Source: CAZJLN01 sp964540765 (lineage in GTDB: Bacteria > Chloroflexota > Anaerolineae > Anaerolineales > Anaerolineaceae). Taken from it: DNA of 64,000 nucleotides. Within the stretch, counting starts at the first letter, position 1. The number at the start of each line of letters is the position of its first letter. The notes under the pieces are model-generated. The model had not been told where the DNA came from. It ran no database searches and worked only from the letters and a program-made list of their open reading frames with translations. Made by a program: the position numbers and the translations under genes. The stretch covers positions 15,915 through 79,914 of the forward strand of contig CAZINW010000006.1 in the NCBI GenBank assembly GCA_964540765.1, given 5' to 3'. Shown in pieces: positions 50,376-59,202 of this stretch.

Positions 50376-52421
50376 ATGAACCTGAATTATCCTTTCGCTC
50401 GAAAAGAAAACTTGATTGAAACGCTGCATGGCACGCCTGTGCCGGACCCCTATCGTTGGATGGAAGATGTCGACTCTCCTGAAACGCGCGTTTGGATTGA
50501 TACTCAAAACCAGCTCACCAATGCCTACCTCAACGCATTGCCAGGGCGGGAAGCGATCAAGCAGCGTATGACAGCCTTGTGGGACTTTGAAAAGTTCAGC
50601 CCTCCAAGCCATCATGCAGGTCGTTATTTTTATTCGTACAATTCAGGTTTGGAAAACCAGGATGTGCTCTATTGGATGGAAGGATTGAACGGAGAGCCCC
50701 AGGTTTTGCTCGACCCTAATAAGCTATCAAACGATGGCACCATAGCACTCACTGGCACTTCAGTCAGCCATGACGGCAATTACCTTGCTTATGCTCTTTC
50801 TGAAGCAGGATCAGACTGGCAGGAGTGGCGTGTTCGTCGCGTTGACAACGGCGTGGATGAGCTGGACCACCTCAGATGGGTTAAATTTTCCCAGGCTGCC
50901 TGGGATAAGAATAGCCAGGGTTTTTATTACAGTCGCTATGACGCTCCCACGAATGGCGAAGTTTTGAAAAAAGCCAATTATGATCCGAAGCTCTATTATC
51001 ATAAGCTGGGAACAGATCAAGGTGAAGATACCCTTATCTATGCCAGACCTGACCATAAGGAGTGGGGTTTTGGTGGTTTTGAAACAGATGATGGGGCATA
51101 CCTGGTCATCATTGTCACAGTCGGAACACAGGAAGAAGTGACTGTTTATGTCAAAGACCTGTCTGTGAAGGAAGCCCCCATCCAGGCAATTCTGCCTGAT
51201 TTTGATGCCGAATATCATTTCATTGATAACAAAGATTCGCTGTTTTATTTTCTGACAACTGAGTCCGCGCCCCTTCGCAGGGTGGTCGGCGTCGATGTTA
51301 GGCGCCCGCAAAAGGAAAATTGGGTTGAGATCATCCCTGAAAGTCGGTATACTCTAGAAAATGTCAGCCTTATCGGTGGGCGCTTCATCTGCACATACTT
51401 GTCTGATGCCGTGCACGTTGTCAGGGTATATGATCTGACTGGACGCGAGCTGGGTCAGGTAGTTCTGCCAGGTTTGGGGACGGTCACTGGTTTTGCTGGT
51501 AAAAGTGATGATGTGCTCACATTCTATTCCTATACTGATATCACCACTCCACCTGTGGTTTATCAATTTGATCCGCAGCGGATGGAGAGTAAACTATTCC
51601 ACCGACCCATCCTGCAGTTTGATCCCGCAGAGTACACCACGGAGCAGGTTTTTATCACTAGTAAAGATGGCACGCAGGTTCCCATGTTCATCAGCCATAA
51701 AAAAGGTCTGCAAAAGAATGGTTGCCTGCCAACTTACTTGTTTGGTTATGGCGGATTTAACATCTCCATCCCGGTGATGTTCAGGGTGCCCATCCTGGTG
51801 TGGATGGAATTGGGAGGGGTTTATGCCCAGGTGCAGTTGCGCGGTGGCGGTGAGTATGGTGAAGCGTGGCACCAGGCTGGCATGAAAGCCAACAAACAGA
51901 ATGTTTTTGACGATTTCATCAGTGCAGCCGAATGGTTGATTGATAACGGGTATACAAGGCGGGAGAGTCTGGCGATTGGCGGTCGCTCCAATGGTGGCTT
52001 GCTGGTCGGGGCGGTCATGACACAACGCCCTGACTTGTTTGGCGTATGCATGCCAACAGTGGGTGTGATGGATATGCTCCGTTTTCACAAATTCACTATT
52101 GGTTGGGCTTGGGTCTCAGATTATGGATCGCCGGACGATCCTGATGATTTTAAAGTCCTGCATGCCTATTCACCCTATCATAACATCAAGAAAGGCAGAC
52201 ACTACCCGCCTACAATGATCACCACAGGCGATCATGATGACCGAGTATATCCTGCGCATAGCTATAAATTTGCAGCCGCCTTGCAGGAGGCGCAAGCAGG
52301 TGAAGCCCCTGTACTAGTCCGCATTGATACGCGTGCTGGGCATGGTGTTGGCAAACCAACGACCAAGTTGATCGAAGAGCATGCTGACCTGTGGGCATTT
52401 ACCCTGGCTCATCTGAAATAA
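50376..52421 (+). CDS. Prolyl oligopeptidase (S9A)
   Basis: 681 residues, the normal length. It cleaves short peptides after proline, in the cytoplasm: no signal peptide is visible. An N-terminal arm (YPFARKENLIETLHGTPVPDPYRWMED) leads to a seven-bladed propeller (about 75-420) and the hydrolase domain. The catalytic Ser is in GRSNGGLL (about 538), Asp in GDHDDRVYP (about 622) and His in RAGHGVG (about 656). AGGTT-type ribosome site near ATG 50376 is moderate. It precedes, but is separated by a promoter from, the peptide importer cluster. It could still help digest imported peptides. Confidence 0.95.
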   Translation: MNLNYPFARKENLIETLHGTPVPDPYRWMEDVDSPETRVWIDTQNQLTNAYLNALPGREAIKQRMTALWDFEKFSPPSHHAGRYFYSYNSGLENQDVLYWMEGLNGEPQVLLDPNKLSNDGTIALTGTSVSHDGNYLAYALSEAGSDWQEWRVRRVDNGVDELDHLRWVKFSQAAWDKNSQGFYYSRYDAPTNGEVLKKANYDPKLYYHKLGTDQGEDTLIYARPDHKEWGFGGFETDDGAYLVIIVTVGTQEEVTVYVKDLSVKEAPIQAILPDFDAEYHFIDNKDSLFYFLTTESAPLRRVVGVDVRRPQKENWVEIIPESRYTLENVSLIGGRFICTYLSDAVHVVRVYDLTGRELGQVVLPGLGTVTGFAGKSDDVLTFYSYTDITTPPVVYQFDPQRMESKLFHRPILQFDPAEYTTEQVFITSKDGTQVPMFISHKKGLQKNGCLPTYLFGYGGFNISIPVMFRVPILVWMELGGVYAQVQLRGGGEYGEAWHQAGMKANKQNVFDDFISAAEWLIDNGYTRRESLAIGGRSNGGLLVGAVMTQRPDLFGVCMPTVGVMDMLRFHKFTIGWAWVSDYGSPDDPDDFKVLHAYSPYHNIKKGRHYPPTMITTGDHDDRVYPAHSYKFAAALQEAQAGEAPVLVRIDTRAGHGVGKPTTKLIEEHADLWAFTLAHLK

Positions 52422-52509
52422 CTGCTTGCCCAGCTTTGAAAAGGTCATTTAGGACCAGAAAAGTTAATTCCCGGATTTTGGTACACTTTACCCAACCCCA
52501 TTAAAACTA

Positions 52510-52574
52510 TTGACAAAACGTATAAATAATGCTAAGATATGGGCAATTGAGCAACAGGGTGACCAAGTGACCAA
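52510..52574 (+). promoter_or_regulatory. Promoter and tandem-repeat site of the peptide/ATC cluster
   Basis: TTGACA (52510-52515), exactly 17 bases, TAAGAT (52533-52538). Just downstream, in the expected 5' leader, GTGACCAA is repeated twice without a gap (52559-52574), followed by GTATACCAGG. The repeat may be an operator. This is the only strong promoter seen before the whole 11-kb plus-strand cluster. Confidence 0.7.
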
Positions 52575-52644
52575 GTATACCAGGTTAAATACGGTATTAT
52601 TGAGCTGAAGCAGATTAGTGTATTTGTGAAAAAAGTTTTCCATT

Positions 52645-54390
52645 ATGATACATGAAGTCAATTTAGAAAGAATGTTGCAGGATATCCATTGGTTGGTCAC
52701 TAACACACCCTATCGCCTGGCGGGAAGTCTGGCTGAATATCAGGCCTCGACATACATATGTGATCAAATGAAGAAGGCTGGGCTTGAAGTTAATAACGAT
52801 GAATTTTTTACTTATAATAGTGAACCATTAACTTCTGCAGTTGAAATTATCTTACCAGTTCCGGAACCTTTAGTCAGCTTGCCATGTGCTCACATCCATT
52901 CAACAAAACCCGAAGGCGAAATATTTGATTTAGTGTTTGTTGGAGATGGCTCATACAATGCATACAAAAATCTTGATGTAAAAGGTAAAGTTGTATTAAT
53001 TGAAGTTTCTTATGCGCCACCCGTGCCAGAAAAAGCGAGAATTGCAGCAGAAATGGGGGCAGCGGGAATAATATGCATGAATTGGGGCAATGATGAGGAA
53101 GTAATCTGTCATCGTGGATTGAAAGCCGTATGGGGCAATCCAACAGAAAATACAGTGAGCAATATTCCTAATCTGATCGGGGTCGGAATCACTCGCAATG
53201 CCGGCTTGAAATTAAAAAAATATTACCTGGCAGGGTTGGATGTAAAAGTAAAGATCAGCGCAAGTGCGAATAAAAAATGGAGTATGGTTCATCAGCCAGT
53301 TGGCATTATTCGAGGAAATGGCAACGATGACCAAATCATCCTGGTTTCTGCCCATATTGATGCATGGTGTCCAGGTGTAACATGCAATGCAACAGGGAAC
53401 TCAACAGCCTTAGAAATCTGCCGAATATTGGCAAAACATGCTGACGAACTAAACAGAGATGTCTATTTTGTTTTTTGGAATGGTCATGAAATTGCTGAAG
53501 CTGCTGGTTCGACCTGGTTTGTAGATAATTATTGGGATTTATTGAGCAAGAAATGTATAGCTTATATCAATATTGATTCTACTGGTTTAATTCAAACGAA
53601 AATTTATGAGATTAAGGCCTCAGATGAACTTCTTGATTTCTCTACACACATGTATAGGGAGTTTTCTGAGGATAAACCTTTACGTTCAATGACTTTGCAG
53701 AAAATTGGCGATCAAAGCTTCATGGGAATCGGGATCCCTGCTATCTCAGAACGGATGTCTTTCACTAAGGAAGATATGGAAGCTGCTCATGGGGCTACCC
53801 TGGGCTGGTGGAATCATACCGATCAAGATGGGATTGATAAATGCGATCCTGAAACATTAAGATACGATACTCAGAGTACGCTTCAGCTTATTTTCAAACT
53901 TGCGACAATTAAAAAACTTCCCTACGATTTCAATAACTTCTTTGTTAAACGAATCAAACAAGTCAGTGACTTATCTAGCCAATATGGCAATCATATTGAT
54001 TTCTCGGACATCACACGAAACCTTGAAATAGCGGAGAATAATGTAATGGAGATGCAAAGGTTGGGAGGAAATCTCCAAGGTGAAGAAGAAATCAGATTAT
54101 ACAACAGATATATGATGTCTGTCTCGCGATTTTTAACCAATGTTTTTACAACCTATGCCGATAAGTATCAACAGGATAGTTATGGATATACAAAACTAAA
54201 TACTTCTATAGCCTTATTTTTTGATTTAGAGCGTCTCGCTAAGTTAGAGAAAAATACATTTGAATATGGTATGGTTTCTACACAAATTGTTAAAAACAAG
54301 AATCGAATTAACGATGCACTAAACCAGGTCATAGAGCTTTCACAGTTGTACAAGGCATTACTTAATGCAAAATCTGAGGTAAAGGTGTAA
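52645..54390 (+). CDS. M28 family metallopeptidase with PA domain, altered metal site
   Basis: 581 residues, no signal peptide, so probably cytoplasmic. An inserted PA-like domain (about 85-200) precedes the M28 core. Metal-site residues: His in SAHIDAW (about 236), Glu in NGHEIAEAAGSTWF (about 281), Asp in INIDSTG (about 311) and His in WWNHTDQDG (about 390). The bridging Asp, normally in DNAxG, is Cys here (GVTCNATGNST, about 246). The C-terminal 150 residues are helical. M28 peptidases remove N-terminal residues or act as carboxypeptidases or glutaminyl cyclases. This is the first gene of the importer cluster, so its likely job is trimming imported peptides. The Asp-to-Cys change makes activity uncertain. 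Confidence 0.85.
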   Translation: MIHEVNLERMLQDIHWLVTNTPYRLAGSLAEYQASTYICDQMKKAGLEVNNDEFFTYNSEPLTSAVEIILPVPEPLVSLPCAHIHSTKPEGEIFDLVFVGDGSYNAYKNLDVKGKVVLIEVSYAPPVPEKARIAAEMGAAGIICMNWGNDEEVICHRGLKAVWGNPTENTVSNIPNLIGVGITRNAGLKLKKYYLAGLDVKVKISASANKKWSMVHQPVGIIRGNGNDDQIILVSAHIDAWCPGVTCNATGNSTALEICRILAKHADELNRDVYFVFWNGHEIAEAAGSTWFVDNYWDLLSKKCIAYINIDSTGLIQTKIYEIKASDELLDFSTHMYREFSEDKPLRSMTLQKIGDQSFMGIGIPAISERMSFTKEDMEAAHGATLGWWNHTDQDGIDKCDPETLRYDTQSTLQLIFKLATIKKLPYDFNNFFVKRIKQVSDLSSQYGNHIDFSDITRNLEIAENNVMEMQRLGGNLQGEEEIRLYNRYMMSVSRFLTNVFTTYADKYQQDSYGYTKLNTSIALFFDLERLAKLEKNTFEYGMVSTQIVKNKNRINDALNQVIELSQLYKALLNAKSEVKV

Positions 54391-54448
54391 TAGATATAGT
54401 AAACATAATATGTAAACAAATTTAAATTAAAAAAAGGAGAATAGTAAG

Positions 54449-56083
54449 ATGTACAAAAATATTAGAAATTTCGTAAGCATTTCAATTTCCACAATCTTAT
54501 TCATAATTTTATTGAGTGGCTGTGCTCCATCAGTCGCGGTTGAGGAGCCTAAGCTGGAAGAAGAATCTTCTACCCCTGGATCTGTTGAGGAAGTTTCTAC
54601 TCCAGAAGTTATTGAGGAGGTGAAAGAGGAAACGACCTCAAATGTTGGTAATCCCCATATCGAAGATACACTGAGGATTGCTTTCACAAGTGAACCTCCT
54701 TCCTTAGGCATATATGATCATAGTTCGTTGATTTCGACCTTGATGAACAGGTTGACTTTTAATGGACTGACAAGGATCCACCCCGAAACGCTTGAGCCGG
54801 TCTTAGACCTTGCCGAAAGTTATTCAGTCGAGAATGACACGGATTGGACCTTTGTATTAAAAAAAGGTGTTAAATTCCACAATGGCGAGGAATTGTCCTC
54901 AGCTGATGTTGTTGCTTCTATCCTGTTTGCAAAATCCGTTCCTGGTGCAAAGCTTTACACCGTAAACATGGAATCGGTTGAGGCAATTGACACGCACACT
55001 GTTTTAATCAAAACCTCCGAGCCGTATGCAGGGTTATTGTACGATCTTGCTTATTATTACAATTTTATCTTACCAAAATCCCTGTTGGATACTGGGAACA
55101 ACTTCAGCGAAAATCCAATTGGTACCGGCCCTTACGTAATGACTGAATGGAATTTTGGTAATTACATCAAATATGATGCTTTCCCTGATTATTTTGATAA
55201 AGATCATGTTGCTAAGATCGATCATTTGATATTCAGCATGATTCCAGAAGGCTCTTCAAGAACAATAGCACTTGAAGCTGGAGAGATTGATTTCGTATGG
55301 GACGTTTCGGGTGCTGATGTAGCAAATCTGAAATCCAATCCCCTAGTTCAAGTTGTGGAGATCGACAGCGTTGATAATGTAATTCTGTTCTTCAATAATG
55401 ATAAAGAACCTTGGACGGACTCCAATTTACGAAATGCAATTGCTGCGGCGATCAATCGTCAGGACATCATCGATGGAGCGCTAAACGGTTATGGCAAAGT
55501 TAATTTCTCAGCTATTGCCTCGGGCTTGGCTGGCTCAACCGATAAAGATGCCATTCCCTACGATCTGGATCTGGCAAGATCCTATCTGCAAAAATGGGGT
55601 GGGGATCCGGCAAGTGTGACACTTACTATTTTCTGTTCTAATGAAACCAGAGTCGCTATTGCTACAGTCATTCAAAGCAACCTGAGTGAGATCGGAGTCA
55701 AGGTTGAAGTTGTTCCGATGGATACTGCTTCATATATGGCTGCATGGAAAGCTGGAGAGTTTGATGCCGTGATAGGGTCGTGGTCACCATCAAATGCGCT
55801 TTCCTATACTCAACGCTTCCACTCAGACCGTAGATTGACCTACGCGGGCGCAATTAATAGCCCTGAAATTGACGAAATGGTCAATCAAATGAAGGCAACT
55901 CTTGATTCCGAAGCCAGAAATAAGCTTATTGAAGGTATAGTGTCAAAGATCAACCAGCTATCACCTCAAGTCTCATTATATCAATCTCTTTGGTTCCGTG
56001 CACATAATGCTGATTTACTAGGTGTCTATTGTGACAAAACAGGATTTACGCGTTATGAGGATATGTATTGGAGAGGAGAATAA
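54449..56083 (+). CDS. ABC transporter substrate-binding lipoprotein, family 5 (peptide/opine)
   Basis: 544 residues. The signal peptide ends in the lipobox ILLSGC (Cys about 25), followed by an acidic Glu/Ser/Pro/Val linker (about 28-70). The body is a family 5 solute-binding protein: TLRIAFTSEPPSLGIYD, NRLTFNGLTRIHPETLEPVLDLAESY, WTFVLKKGVKFHNGEELSSADVV and NPIGTGPYVMTEW are all typical. Members bind di- and oligopeptides, glutathione, nickel or opines; the ligand cannot be told from sequence. AAAGGAG is 8-10 bases before ATG 54449. It is separated from its permease genes by 193 bases with a large hairpin, a layout that usually allows more binding protein than permease. Confidence 0.94.
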   Translation: MYKNIRNFVSISISTILFIILLSGCAPSVAVEEPKLEEESSTPGSVEEVSTPEVIEEVKEETTSNVGNPHIEDTLRIAFTSEPPSLGIYDHSSLISTLMNRLTFNGLTRIHPETLEPVLDLAESYSVENDTDWTFVLKKGVKFHNGEELSSADVVASILFAKSVPGAKLYTVNMESVEAIDTHTVLIKTSEPYAGLLYDLAYYYNFILPKSLLDTGNNFSENPIGTGPYVMTEWNFGNYIKYDAFPDYFDKDHVAKIDHLIFSMIPEGSSRTIALEAGEIDFVWDVSGADVANLKSNPLVQVVEIDSVDNVILFFNNDKEPWTDSNLRNAIAAAINRQDIIDGALNGYGKVNFSAIASGLAGSTDKDAIPYDLDLARSYLQKWGGDPASVTLTIFCSNETRVAIATVIQSNLSEIGVKVEVVPMDTASYMAAWKAGEFDAVIGSWSPSNALSYTQRFHSDRRLTYAGAINSPEIDEMVNQMKATLDSEARNKLIEGIVSKINQLSPQVSLYQSLWFRAHNADLLGVYCDKTGFTRYEDMYWRGE

Positions 56084-56158
56084 CTCTTTTGTTGTCAATC
56101 AAACCCTTACTAAGGTTTGACTATCTTCGTCAAATTACTTAGAATCACAGATAAATAG

Positions 56159-56203
56159 CTAGAGGAGATGTTCTGGAGGATATCGTTTAAACATCACCTC
56201 TAG
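56159..56203 (+). promoter_or_regulatory. Intercistronic hairpin between binding protein and permease genes
   Basis: CTAGAGG-a-GATGTT pairs with AACATC-a-CCTCTAG, 13 pairs with one A/A mismatch, loop about 17 bases. A weaker TCAAACC/GGTTTGA hairpin lies upstream near 56098. No T-run follows. Such structures often protect the upstream mRNA or reduce downstream transcription. Confidence 0.6.
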
Positions 56204-56239
56204 TTAATAACTCAGTACTAAATTAGGATTGGAGGAGTA

Positions 56240-56296
56240 ATGGGTAATTTAAATATTCCTCATTACATCAAAAGAGATGCTAAAGTATATTGCTAA
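56240..56296 (+). CDS. Possible 18-codon leader ORF overlapping the permease start
   Basis: GGAGGAG at 56231-56237 lies 2 bases before ATG 56240, which opens an 18-codon frame ending TAA 56294-56296 (MGNLNIPHYIKRDAKVYC). The permease ATG at 56277 lies inside it in another frame and has no good ribosome site of its own. Translation of the leader may therefore open or feed the permease start. The spacing of the ribosome site is short, and the peptide has no known relatives. Confidence 0.4.
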   Translation: MGNLNIPHYIKRDAKVYC

Positions 56297-57206
56297 ACGA
56301 ATCCTGTCGTTAATTCCAGTAATTTTAGGCGTTACCCTTCTTGTCTTCGCAATTATGAATTTAGCTGCTGGCAATCCAGTGTTGCTTATCCTGGGAGATG
56401 GTGCAACGGAAGAGGCGATAGCCCAGAAGGAACAAGAACTTGGTTTAGATCAACCCTTATTAGTCCGGTATATAAAGTATGTGATAAATTTTTTCCAGGG
56501 TGATATGGGAACCTCCTATATCACAGGTCGTAGTGTCTCCAAGGAAGTATTGTCTCGGTTTCCAAACACTTTAAAGCTCTCCTTAGTCGCAGCAACATTA
56601 TCCAGCTTGATGGCTATACCCTTGGGTGTTATAGCATCGGTCAATCGAAACTCTTTTTTTGACAATATAAGCATGATATTTTCCCTGATCGGCAATTCGA
56701 TGCCAGCTTTTTGGTTGGGAATAGTATTAGTGTTGGCATTTTCGCTAAAGCTGCGGTGGTTCCCGGTTCAAGGTGCCAATGCAGGTTGGAAGAGTTACGT
56801 GTTACCGTCTATTGCAATTGGATTAATGAACATGGCTGCTGTTGCGCGAACTACACGGTCTTCAATGCTTGAAACTATTCGGCAGGATTATATTATGACT
56901 GCCAAAGCAAAGGGTATTGGCAAGCGAAAGGTTGTCTTGCATCACGCTTTTAGAAATGCGTTAGTTCCGATTATAACAATCGCTTCAGTTCAATTGGGCA
57001 ACCTGCTTGGAGGTGCAGTGATAACAGAAACGGTTTTTGCTTGGCCTGGGGTTGGTAGGCTAATGGTTCAATCTGTGAGTTCGCGAGATGTTCCAATGGT
57101 TCTTGGTTGCGTCGTTACCCTAAGCATCTGTTATTCAGTTGTCAACCTGATAGCAGATTTGCTCTATGGTTTTGTCGATCCTAGAATAAAGTCCATGTAC
57201 AAATAA
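56277..57206 (+). CDS. Peptide ABC transporter permease, DppB/OppB type
   Basis: 309 residues with six membrane helices. It starts MLKYIAKRILSLIPVILGVTLLVF, the usual N-terminal helix of this family, followed by the TM domain with the EAA-like loop RTTRSSMLETIRQDYIMTAKAKGIGKRKVVLHHAFRNAL (about 200-238) that contacts the ATPase. GAVITETVFAWPGVGRLMVQSV is also typical. It forms the importer channel with the next gene product. ATG 56277 lacks a clear ribosome site and overlaps a leader frame with a strong one. The next gene starts 12 bases after its stop. Confidence 0.95.
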   Translation: MLKYIAKRILSLIPVILGVTLLVFAIMNLAAGNPVLLILGDGATEEAIAQKEQELGLDQPLLVRYIKYVINFFQGDMGTSYITGRSVSKEVLSRFPNTLKLSLVAATLSSLMAIPLGVIASVNRNSFFDNISMIFSLIGNSMPAFWLGIVLVLAFSLKLRWFPVQGANAGWKSYVLPSIAIGLMNMAAVARTTRSSMLETIRQDYIMTAKAKGIGKRKVVLHHAFRNALVPIITIASVQLGNLLGGAVITETVFAWPGVGRLMVQSVSSRDVPMVLGCVVTLSICYSVVNLIADLLYGFVDPRIKSMYK

Positions 57207-57218
57207 AGAGTGGTAAAA

Positions 57219-58118
57219 ATGGAATTACAGGGAATCAAATCTTCATTGGTGCAGATAAATCAGAATTCTAAGAGGCATAGTTTATTTCGGGAAACAATCT
57301 ATCGATTGTTTCGGAATAAAGGAGCCATAATAGGTCTCGTTTTTATCACTATTTTACTTTTCACAGCTATTACAGCAGATTATTTATATGATTATGACGC
57401 ATATGTGATCAAACAAAATATCTCGGAACGATTACAAAAGCCTTCCATCACTCATCCATTTGGAACAGATGAATTTGGGCGTGATATATTGGCAAGAGTT
57501 GTTCATGGCAGCAGGATATCATTGCTCGTGTCAGCTTCATCAATTGCTTTTGCTGTATTGGTTGGTGGTTTCTTAGGGGCAATAGCAGGTTATTTTGGTG
57601 GCTTAATTGACAATGCGCTCATGCGTCTTACTGATATCCTGTTATCAATCCCCATGACGATGCTTGCAATCGTCATCGTTGCTGCACTTGGAGCCAGCAC
57701 TGTGAATTTAGCTCTTGCACTGGGTCTTGCTTCTGTCCCCATTTTTGCCAGAGTTGTCCGTGGTGCGGTGCTTACAGTGCGAGAACAAGATTACGTTACT
57801 GCTTCTCGTGCTATTGGTGCCAATAATCTGTTCATCATTCTGAAACATATTCTGCCAAATTGTATGGCACCTATTATTGTACAAATTACATTGCGTATGG
57901 CGTCAGCGATTTACAATACTGCAGCCCTATCCTTTTTAGGTATGGGTGTGCAACCACCCATTCCAGAATGGGGTGCGATTTTGGCGGGCGGAAGGGTTTA
58001 TATTCGAGATTCAAGTTACATTTGTATCATTCCAGGGCTCGTAATAATGATGACGATATTATCTCTCAATATGCTGGGCGATGGTTTAAGGGATGCATTA
58101 GATCCGAGATTGAAGTAA
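57219..58118 (+). CDS. Peptide ABC transporter permease, DppC/OppC type
   Basis: 299 residues from ATG 57219; a GTG at 57210 would add three. The N-terminal OppC motif is present (LFRETIYRLFRNKGAIIGLVFITILLF, then THPFGTDEFGRDILARVVHGSRISLLV), followed by five more helices. The EAA-like loop is REQDYVTASRAIGANNLFIILKHILPNCMAPIIV (about 190-223), and the end is LNMLGDGLRDALDPRLK. It pairs with the DppB-type protein in the membrane. The ATPase gene begins 40 bases downstream. Confidence 0.95.
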   Translation: MELQGIKSSLVQINQNSKRHSLFRETIYRLFRNKGAIIGLVFITILLFTAITADYLYDYDAYVIKQNISERLQKPSITHPFGTDEFGRDILARVVHGSRISLLVSASSIAFAVLVGGFLGAIAGYFGGLIDNALMRLTDILLSIPMTMLAIVIVAALGASTVNLALALGLASVPIFARVVRGAVLTVREQDYVTASRAIGANNLFIILKHILPNCMAPIIVQITLRMASAIYNTAALSFLGMGVQPPIPEWGAILAGGRVYIRDSSYICIIPGLVIMMTILSLNMLGDGLRDALDPRLK

Positions 58119-58158
58119 TTCAAATGACTAAATACAATCAGGTTATTCAAGAGAAAAA

Positions 58159-59202
58159 ATGGTTTCCGATATGTCGATAGATAATCCACCTATTACTGAT
58201 AACAAAGATGAAAACACGTTGGAGATAAGAAATCTTTCTGTAGAATATCGTACTCACTATTGGACTGCAAAAGCAGTTAATGATTTAAGCTTGTCGATAA
58301 AAAAGAGCAGAACACTCGGGCTGGTCGGTGAGACGGGTGCGGGTAAAACGACCACAAGTCTTGCTGTATTAGGGCTTGTTCCTCATCCTCCGGGAGTAAT
58401 AAAAAATGGTTCAATACTGCTTAATTCCGAGGAGCTTTTGACCATGTCTGAGAGGAGAATGGAGAGAATTAGAGGCAGAGAAATATCCATGATTTTTCAG
58501 GATCCTATGTCTGCCTTGAACCCAGTGCTAACTATCGAAGATCAAATTTCAGAGGTCATCAGGTCACATAACAAGTTTAGCAAGGATAAGGCAAATCAAA
58601 AAGCCCGGGAGGCCCTAGAACTTGTTGGTATTTCTGGGAACAGGATAAAAGATTATCCCCACCAATTTTCCGGCGGGATGAAACAGAGAGTTGTGATCGC
58701 AATAGCTTTGGCATGTAACCCGGCTTTGCTTATTGCAGATGAACCGACAACTGCATTGGATGTCACGATTCAGGCGCAAGTTCTGGATCTGATGAGAAAC
58801 TTGAGAAAGGAATTCAACATGTCCATGTTAATGATCACACATGATTTAGGGATCGTAGCAGAGATATGTGATGAAGTATCCGTCATATATGCAGGTCATA
58901 TCATTGAGCATGGCACATTGGAAGATGTTTTTGACCGCCCCCTGCACCCTTATACGATTGGATTGTTCAATTCCCTTCCCAAGATGAATGATCGAACAGC
59001 AAAACTAGAACCGATCAGAGGATTGATGCCCGATCCTAGCAATCTACCGGAAGGTTGCGCGTTTTCTCCTCGTTGCAAATACGCAATGGATGTATGCTTC
59101 GAACAATTTCCCGAAAAAAGTTTAGTTAATGATGAACATTTTGCTACATGCCACTTGATTAAGAATCAAATGTCGAAAGAAATGGTAATAGATCATGAAT
59201 AA
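58159..59202 (+). CDS. Peptide ABC transporter ATP-binding protein, DppD/OppD type
   Basis: 347 residues; GTG or ATG starts near 58159-58174 are possible, with ATG 58159 taken here. Walker A GETGAGKTT (about 54-62), Q-loop MIFQDPMSALNP, signature FSGGMKQR (about 171-178), Walker B LLIADEPTTALDVT and His-loop MLMITHDLG are all intact. The C-terminal oligopeptide motif has the Cys set (GCAFSPRCKYAMDVCFEQFP, about 300), as in peptide-importer ATPases. It energises uptake with the DppF-type partner, whose gene overlaps its last 8 bases. Confidence 0.95.
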   Translation: MVSDMSIDNPPITDNKDENTLEIRNLSVEYRTHYWTAKAVNDLSLSIKKSRTLGLVGETGAGKTTTSLAVLGLVPHPPGVIKNGSILLNSEELLTMSERRMERIRGREISMIFQDPMSALNPVLTIEDQISEVIRSHNKFSKDKANQKAREALELVGISGNRIKDYPHQFSGGMKQRVVIAIALACNPALLIADEPTTALDVTIQAQVLDLMRNLRKEFNMSMLMITHDLGIVAEICDEVSVIYAGHIIEHGTLEDVFDRPLHPYTIGLFNSLPKMNDRTAKLEPIRGLMPDPSNLPEGCAFSPRCKYAMDVCFEQFPEKSLVNDEHFATCHLIKNQMSKEMVIDHE

